A DNA stretch of 64,000 nt, from assembly GCA_020850355.1 (NCBI GenBank), contig JADZEX010000018.1, positions 124,001-188,000 on the forward strand, given 5' to 3'. Source of the DNA: Fimbriimonadaceae bacterium. GTDB lineage: Bacteria; Armatimonadota; UBA10988. The notes beneath the pieces were generated by a model, which searched no databases, had not been told where the DNA came from, and was given only the letters and a program-made list of their open reading frames with translations. Both the position numbers and the translations under genes were made by a program. Positions 59,314 to 64,000 of the stretch are shown piece after piece. Positions within the stretch are counted from its first letter, which is position 1, and every line of letters starts with the position of its first letter.

Positions 59314-60654
59314 TCACCGCCGCGGGGCGATCTCTTCTGTGGCTGGCAGCGGCAGCACCTGCTCCCGGCGCGGGCCGACGCAGACGTAGGCCACCGGGCC
59401 GCAGGTGGCCGCGAGCCGGGCGACGTAGGCGCGCGCGGCGGCCGGCAGGTCCGCCCAGTCGCGGCAGTCGGCCAGGCTGCTGCGCCAACCCGGCTGCATC
59501 TCGCAGACCGGTTGGCAGGCGGCCAGGTCGACCGCCTCCGCCGGCGGGGTGGTGAGCCGTTGGCCGTCCAAGTCGTAAGCCACCACCAGGGGAATCTCGG
59601 CCAGGTCGCTGAGCACATCGAGCCCGGTGACCGCCAGTCCGGTCACGCCGCAGCGCCGGGCGGTGTAGCCAGCCAGCACCAGATCCAGCCAGCCACAACG
59701 CCGCGGCCGGCCGGTCGAGGTTCCGAACTCCTGCCCCCGCTCGCGCAGCCGCGCCGCCGCGAGGTCGTCGGCCTGGCTCGGGAACGGCCCGGCGCCAACG
59801 CGCGAACCGTACGCCTTGAGCACGCCGATCACCCGGTCGACCCGCGCATCGCGCAGGCCACTGCCGACACCCAGCCCGAGCGGGGTGCAGGCGCTGGAGG
59901 TGACGTAGGGATAGGTCCCCAGGTCGACATCCAGCAGCGCCGAGTGGGCGCCTTCGAAGAGCACCGTCTGGCCGTCCGCCAGCGCGGTGTCGAGCCAACT
60001 GGCGGTGTCGGCGAGGTACGGCGCCAGCCGCGCCGCGCACGGCTCCAGCGCCGCCAGCACGGCCGCCACCTCGAACGGCTCAAAGGCGCTCCCCGACAGC
60101 GCTGCGAGCGTCGTCAGCAGGGCGTTTTGGAGCGTCACGATGGCCGCGATCTTCGGCGCCAGGCGGTCGAGGCGGCGCAGCTCACCGGCGCGGATGGCGG
60201 TCAGTCGGTGGGCCTTGGCCGCGTAGGTCGGCCCGATGCCGCGTCCGGTCGAGCCGATCACCGGCAGTCCGAGCCGGCCGGCGGCCGCTTCCAGGAGGCG
60301 CTCCTCGGCCTTCTGCCAGGGCATCACCAGGTGTGCCCGGTCGCTCACCAACAGGCGGCCCGTCAGGCTGATCCCACGCTCGGCGAGCTGGTCGATTTCG
60401 GCCAGCAGTTGCTGCGGATCGAGCGCCACACCGTGGGCCACGACGTTGGTGGTGCCCGGAGTGATCACCCCCGAGGGGAGCAGGTGCAGGGCGAAGCGGG
60501 ACTCGCCGAGTCGGACGGTGTGGCCCGCGTTGGCGCCTCCGTTGAACCGCACGACGACGTTGGCGGTGGCCGCCAGGTGGTCGACCAGTTGGCCCTTGCC
60601 CTCGTCGCCAAACTGCAGGCCGACCACGCAAGTGTGGCGGACGGACTCGTCCAT
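59314..60654 (-). CDS. purA: Adenylosuccinate synthetase
   Basis: Joins IMP and aspartate with GTP to give adenylosuccinate, the first step to AMP. 446 residues. The GTP loop is GDEGKGQ (Gly16-Gln22), followed by RFNGGANAGHTV. Other motifs: STGRGIGPTYAAKAHR, LFEGAHSALLDVDLGTYPYV and STGRPRRCGWLDL. GGAG lies six bases before the ATG. A good promoter is inside the 3' end of the upstream CAAX-protease gene, so purA has a leader of about 167 nt with a GC-rich palindrome. Confidence 0.96.
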   Translation of the reverse strand: MDESVRHTCVVGLQFGDEGKGQLVDHLAATANVVVRFNGGANAGHTVRLGESRFALHLLPSGVITPGTTNVVAHGVALDPQQLLAEIDQLAERGISLTGRLLVSDRAHLVMPWQKAEERLLEAAAGRLGLPVIGSTGRGIGPTYAAKAHRLTAIRAGELRRLDRLAPKIAAIVTLQNALLTTLAALSGSAFEPFEVAAVLAALEPCAARLAPYLADTASWLDTALADGQTVLFEGAHSALLDVDLGTYPYVTSSACTPLGLGVGSGLRDARVDRVIGVLKAYGSRVGAGPFPSQADDLAAARLRERGQEFGTSTGRPRRCGWLDLVLAGYTARRCGVTGLAVTGLDVLSDLAEIPLVVAYDLDGQRLTTPPAEAVDLAACQPVCEMQPGWRSSLADCRDWADLPAAARAYVARLAATCGPVAYVCVGPRREQVLPLPATEEIAPRR

Positions 60655-60673
60655 GGTGCTCTCCGTCACGACC

Positions 60674-60689
60674 CGGACCCGCGGGTCCG
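60674..60689. repeat. GC-rich palindrome in the purA leader
   Basis: CGGACCCGCGGGTCCG, a perfect 16-bp palindrome 20 bases before the purA ATG, close to the ribosome site. It may be an operator or a hairpin that hides the ribosome site. Confidence 0.5.
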
Positions 60690-60820
60690 TGGCGGCCCGG
60701 CAGGCCGGTAGAGCACGGCCGGGCACTGGCTGCAAGCCGGAGCTTTGCCTTTTGCCGACCGGTCGTGACGTTGGGAGGTCGGTGATCCGCACCCTTGCGG
60801 GAGGCTCGCGGGCTGTCCGC

Positions 60821-61426
60821 TTAGGGCAGTGTAGCACCGCCGCGGACGCCTGCCAACTGCTCCCACGACCGCTCGCCGCGGGCCCCGGCAACCAGCGCTG
60901 CGCAGAGCCAAAGGTCGTGCACCGCGTGGACCAGCATCACCACCGGCAGGCTGCGGGTGACGACGTAGAGCCCGCCGAGCAGCACGCCCTCGACAAAGAC
61001 CGGCAGCAGCAGCGGCCGGAGCCGCCGGTCGGGCTGGTCGTGGAGCCCGGCGAAGAGCAGCGCCGTGACCGCCACCGCGAGGCGCGGGGAGCCGGTCAGC
61101 CGCTGCAGGCTGAGCTGCAGGAGGCCCCGGAAGAACAGCTCCTCCGCCGCCGCCAGCAGCGCCACGGCCCAGCGGTCGGCGGCCGTGTGGCTGGCGTAGA
61201 GCTGCCCCAGCGCCGTCAGCCGCGCGGCGTGCGCCGGGCCGTCGCGTGCCAGGAGCTGGCGGTGGATGGCGCGCGTCAGCAGCAGCAGCAACGCCAGCCC
61301 GCCCAGCAGCGGCAGCAGCGCGAGTCGCCCACAGGGCCCGCGGAAGCCGACCGGGAGCGTCGCCAAGACCAACAGGTTGGCCGTCAGCAGCGCCGTCCAC
61401 CAGCGTCGTTTCACGTGAAACAGCAT
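60821..61426 (-). CDS. CPBP family (CAAX/Abi-type) intramembrane protease
   Basis: 201 residues with about six membrane helices. The EExxxR motif is EELFFR (95-100), the next helix has ALLFAGLHDQP and the last MLVHAVHDLWL, the usual His/Asp positions. It is shorter than the other family member at 45.1 kb. Its N-terminus MLFHVKRR is encoded by a parS-type site, which constrains these residues. It starts three bases after the stop of the polytopic glycosyltransferase, so both are co-transcribed. Confidence 0.85.
   Translation of the reverse strand: MLFHVKRRWWTALLTANLLVLATLPVGFRGPCGRLALLPLLGGLALLLLLTRAIHRQLLARDGPAHAARLTALGQLYASHTAADRWAVALLAAAEELFFRGLLQLSLQRLTGSPRLAVAVTALLFAGLHDQPDRRLRPLLLPVFVEGVLLGGLYVVTRSLPVVMLVHAVHDLWLCAALVAGARGERSWEQLAGVRGGATLP
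60828..60856 (-). promoter_or_regulatory. Promoter of purA inside the CAAX-protease gene
   Basis: On the minus strand TTGGCA (60856-60851), 17-bp spacer, extended TGC, TACACT (60833-60828). Start near 60821. Confidence 0.7.
61407..61422. promoter_or_regulatory. parS site 2
   Basis: CGTTTCACGTGAAACA: 15 of 16 bases of parS with the 14-bp core GTTTCACGTGAAAC intact. It codes for residues 2-6 of the CAAX protease. Confidence 0.8.
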
Positions 61427-61429
61427 CGC

Positions 61430-63025
61430 TCACCTCGGCTCCAGGCGCTCCAGTTCGGACGGCAGCCCCGGCCCCGGCTGGCGGCGGTAGCGCTGGTCCA
61501 GCCAGGCCGCCAGCTCGCCGCGACCGATCCGATGGGTGCCGGCGAGCATCTCGAAGTTGCCGAGCAGCCGCGCCGGGTAGGGGTCGCGCAGACCCTCGAC
61601 GTAGAGCGGACCACCCGCGGCGGCCAGCGCCAGAGTCGGCGACAGCCAGCGTTCGAAGGCCGCACCCTCGAGCTCTTCTGGCGGCTGGTAGACCAGGTCG
61701 ATCACCCCGACGTCGGGTCGCACCTGGTGCACCAGCCGCAGCGCCGAGTTGCCGCACAGCACCAGGCTGGCACGGCTCGGCAACTGCGCCGCAACCTGCC
61801 GCGCGACGACCCACTCGTGGCCCCAGCGGGGGTACAGCGGACTCGGCAGGCTGGTCGGCAGGTTGGTCGCCAGCAGCGCGACCAGAGAGGGCCAAAGCAG
61901 CCAGCGACCACTGCCGGCGGCCAGCCGCCAGGCCGCCGCCAGCAGCAGCAGGGGGTAGAGCGGCAGCCAGTACTGCGGATCGCTGCCGAGCCAGATCAGG
62001 TTGAACACGGCCTGCACCGCGAAGGCCCAGGTGAGGATACCGCCGGCCGCGGTGCGCCGGCGCGGCCACCAGCCGGCGAGCGTCCACCAGCTCAAGGCGG
62101 CAGCGGTCAGGCCGTTGCGCAGCAGCGTCAGCCAGGCGGTCGGATCGACCAGCACCGGTTCCCCGCGCAACACCGCCTTGACGGCGGTCTCGCCAGCGCT
62201 GACCGGCCAGACCAGGCGGCCCAGACCGATCAAAGCGCGCAGCGCGCCGAGCACCCCACGCGCGGCGGCGAGGCCCTTGGAGTCTTCGTGGTGCAGCACC
62301 CACGACACGAACGCCGCCGGCGCCAGGACCGCCTCGCGCCAGGCCGCCAGCAGGTAGCAGGCACTCAGCAGAACGACCGTCGTGGCGCCGAAGGCCAGCG
62401 CCGCCCGCCGCCCGCCACGGGCCGCGGCCACCAGCAGGGCCGGCAGCAGCACCACCAGATTCAGCGCCAGCAAGACCCCGCCGGCCGCGCAGACCGCCGC
62501 CAGCGCAGCGCTGCGCGCGCCTGGCCGGCCGCCCTCGCGCGGCCACAGCAGCCACAGCGCCGCCAGCTCCAGCGGCAGTGGGGTGATCCCGGTCTCGACC
62601 GTCCGCGCGTGCGCCCAGGGGTTGGCCGACAGCACGAACACCGCGACCAGCGCGCCAGCGCTGCGGGCGGAGAGGCCGGCAAGCTGCGCCAGCCGCCACA
62701 GCAGCCCGGCGCTGAGCCCGCCGCAGAGCGCGTTGCAGAGCTGCGGCGGGACCTGCTCCGGGCCCTGCCACCCGAGCATCTGCCAGCCCTGCAGCCAGAG
62801 CCGCAGCCACGGCGTTTGGAACAGGTGGTAGGCCCGCAGCCCGCTGCCGCTGCCCAGCAGCAGCCCGGTCTCCTTCAGACCATCGCCATCGGCCGCGACG
62901 TAGCAGGACGTCAGCGCATACCAGAGGGTGACCAGTCCGACGATCCGCCAGGCCACGACGGCCGGGGCCGGGCCAGGTGCGGCCGGATCGCCGGGGGCTG
63001 TTTCACGTGAAACAGAAGCGCTCAC
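61430..63025 (-). CDS. Polytopic membrane glycosyltransferase (GT39/PMT-like, GT-C fold)
   Basis: 531 residues with about 12 membrane helices. The layout is GT-C: first helix IVGLVTLWYALTSCYVA, then a large first loop with DGDGLKETG (acidic residues expected for metal or acceptor contact), and a soluble C-terminal domain (about 400-531; ASLVLCGNSALRLVHQV). Such enzymes use polyprenyl-phosphate sugars to glycosylate lipids or proteins at the outer face. The GTG start at 63025 overlaps the stop of the previous gene by four bases; a longer frame runs inside that gene and is not real. Codons 6-11 contain a parS site. Confidence 0.75.
   Translation of the reverse strand: MSASVSRETAPGDPAAPGPAPAVVAWRIVGLVTLWYALTSCYVAADGDGLKETGLLLGSGSGLRAYHLFQTPWLRLWLQGWQMLGWQGPEQVPPQLCNALCGGLSAGLLWRLAQLAGLSARSAGALVAVFVLSANPWAHARTVETGITPLPLELAALWLLWPREGGRPGARSAALAAVCAAGGVLLALNLVVLLPALLVAAARGGRRAALAFGATTVVLLSACYLLAAWREAVLAPAAFVSWVLHHEDSKGLAAARGVLGALRALIGLGRLVWPVSAGETAVKAVLRGEPVLVDPTAWLTLLRNGLTAAALSWWTLAGWWPRRRTAAGGILTWAFAVQAVFNLIWLGSDPQYWLPLYPLLLLAAAWRLAAGSGRWLLWPSLVALLATNLPTSLPSPLYPRWGHEWVVARQVAAQLPSRASLVLCGNSALRLVHQVRPDVGVIDLVYQPPEELEGAAFERWLSPTLALAAAGGPLYVEGLRDPYPARLLGNFEMLAGTHRIGRGELAAWLDQRYRRQPGPGLPSELERLEPR
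62999..63014. promoter_or_regulatory. parS site 3
   Basis: TGTTTCACGTGAAACA, perfect consensus, within the first codons of the polytopic glycosyltransferase gene (coding SVSRET). Confidence 0.9.
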
Positions 63026-64000
63026 GGCCCCGCCACCTTCTGCTTCGCATCGTCGGCCGCCGGGCCGCTGAGTCCGGCGTCGAGCGCCTGTTGGTAACCC
63101 TCCTTGGCCTCGGCGCGCCGCTGCAGCTCCCACAGCGCGTCGGCCCGACGGTACAGCGCCATCGCCAGGTTGTAGCTGCGGAACTCGCCAGCGGGGAGCA
63201 CCCGGACCGCGGTCAGCAACTCCTCGGCCTCGGCCAACGAGCGCTCCCAAGCCTCCAACACGTAACTGGTGAGGCTCATCCGGAAGAGCGCCAGGCAGGT
63301 GAACTGCCGCACCTCGGCGCCCGCCCCGGCGGCGGCCAACAGCTTGCGGCTGGCGGCGAACTGCTCCCAGGCCGCGGCGTACTGCTTCTCCTGGTACAGC
63401 CGCAGCCCCTCAGCATAGGCCCGCCGCGAATCGTTCAGCGGGGTCGCCGCCGGCCCGTCGGGAGCCTCGACCTCCGGCAGGTCCCAGATGGTCACCTCAC
63501 CGGCGGCGGTGACCGCGGCCAACTGGCGGCCCGCCGGGTCGAAGGTCACCGCCGCCGCCGTGACCGCCGGTTGCAACGCCACGATCTCCTGCTCGCGCCG
63601 CCAGAGCACCGCCGTCTGGCCGGCCAGGGCGAGGTCGCCGTGGACCGACCAGGCCGCGGCGCGGGCCGCCGGCAGCTCTTGCTCGACACACTGCGCGCCA
63701 ACTTCAAGCAGTCTGGTGGCGGTGGGCTGCAGCAGCACCAGCGCCGGGGTGATCGGCGAGACGACCACCTCGTCGGCGGTCGCCGCGTGGCTGCCGACCA
63801 GCGTGCGGTCGGCGGCGTCGAAGAGCGTGACCGTGTCGGCGGTCAGCGTCGCCAGGCCGTCGCCACCCGCGAACAGCCGCTGCGCCCCGGCGCTGCCGGC
63901 GAGGTGCGCCAAATCGCCGGCGACCGGCGAGCCGATGAACAGGTTGCCCTCACGGGGCAGCACGGCGACCCGTTGGTGGCGACCGGCGAAGCACGCGTCG
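63022..64000 (-). CDS. WD40-like/TPR protein (N-terminus beyond window)
   Basis: The frame is open to the right edge, so the start is missing; 326 codons are visible. The N-terminal visible part is propeller-like (LTADTVTLFDAADRTLVGSH, LALAGQTAVLWRREQEIVAL, AVTAAGEVTIWDLPEVE: WD40-type blades). The C-terminal 130 residues are TPR-like (AYAEGLRLYQEKQYAAAWEQ, ADALWELQRRAEAKEGYQQA). WD40 plus TPR proteins serve as scaffolds; in some lineages they hang from a kinase domain, which would lie outside the window. Its TGA overlaps the next gene start (GTGA). Confidence 0.7.
   Translation of the reverse strand, partial: DACFAGRHQRVAVLPREGNLFIGSPVAGDLAHLAGSAGAQRLFAGGDGLATLTADTVTLFDAADRTLVGSHAATADEVVVSPITPALVLLQPTATRLLEVGAQCVEQELPAARAAAWSVHGDLALAGQTAVLWRREQEIVALQPAVTAAAVTFDPAGRQLAAVTAAGEVTIWDLPEVEAPDGPAATPLNDSRRAYAEGLRLYQEKQYAAAWEQFAASRKLLAAAGAGAEVRQFTCLALFRMSLTSYVLEAWERSLAEAEELLTAVRVLPAGEFRSYNLAMALYRRADALWELQRRAEAKEGYQQALDAGLSGPAADDAKQKVAGP

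Noticed and set aside
60655-60820. Purine riboswitch in the purA leader
   Set aside because: The conserved purine aptamer core sequences are not present; only a palindrome is seen.
60236-63010. Open frame of 924 codons on the plus strand
   Set aside because: Antisense to purA, the CAAX protease and the polytopic glycosyltransferase; Gln/Arg-rich shadow.
1-64000. CRISPR arrays, insertion sequences, prophage genes
   Set aside because: No regularly spaced repeats, transposase or integrase frames, or phage structural genes were recognised on either strand.

Overview
This is high-GC bacterial chromosome (roughly 70% G+C by eye) from a diderm organism. Outer-membrane features are two beta-barrel proteins ending in Phe (8.1-11 kb), one of them LptD-like. 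Housekeeping genes present are rpsD, polA, an S1-domain protein gene, sppA, pyk, murJ, an HU gene, rnpB and purA. They are mixed with carbohydrate-active enzymes, a UroD-family protein, an FGly-type sulfatase and many lineage-specific secreted proteins. Phylum cannot be fixed from the sequence; the gene mix resembles Armatimonadota or a similar uncultivated lineage, which is only a guess.

Layout: 0-3.7 kb, two minus-strand glycoside hydrolases. 3.75-5.7 kb, rpsD with its own promoter and terminator, then a GT4 glycosyltransferase. 5.8-6.7 kb, a two-gene module with a Panacea (SocA/DUF4065-like) protein that looks like a toxin-antitoxin pair. 6.7-8 kb, a UroD-like protein. 8.07-27.8 kb, a seven-gene minus-strand cluster of exported proteins, the most unusual part of the window. 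Three very large proteins share a C-terminal module of about 450 residues ending in a FlgD-like Ig domain. Two membrane-anchored proteins combine an N-terminal TolB/CsgG-like region with fibronectin-type domains. Last come an LptD-like barrel with an invasin-type Ig domain and a PorV-like barrel. One large protein is a clostripain-family pseudoenzyme lacking both catalytic residues. 28-41.6 kb is mainly housekeeping: S1 protein, polA, sppA, a rhomboid-like pseudoprotease, pyk, DUF423, Eis-like acetyltransferase, murJ, HU, MscS-type channel. 41.6-42 kb holds RNase P RNA. 42-54 kb holds glycoside hydrolases, a methyltransferase, a CAAX-type protease, an M24 peptidase, an isocitrate-lyase-family enzyme, TPR proteins and an SGNH esterase. 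54-55.8 kb is a small accessory block (HIT protein and nucleotidyltransferase, convergent). 55.9-64 kb is a minus-strand series: sulfatase, EamA transporter, GH99/WbsX-like enzyme, purA, CAAX protease, polytopic glycosyltransferase and a partial WD40/TPR gene.

Three parS-type sites (two perfect TGTTTCACGTGAAACA, one 15/16) lie at gene junctions at 51.2, 61.4 and 63.0 kb. This suggests the right side of the window is in the ParB-loading, origin-proximal part of the chromosome. Recognisable sigma-70-type promoters with 17-bp spacers and often an extended -10 are placed below; several decide start codons, and two imply leaderless mRNAs. No CRISPR array, tRNA, rRNA operon or insertion sequence was seen.
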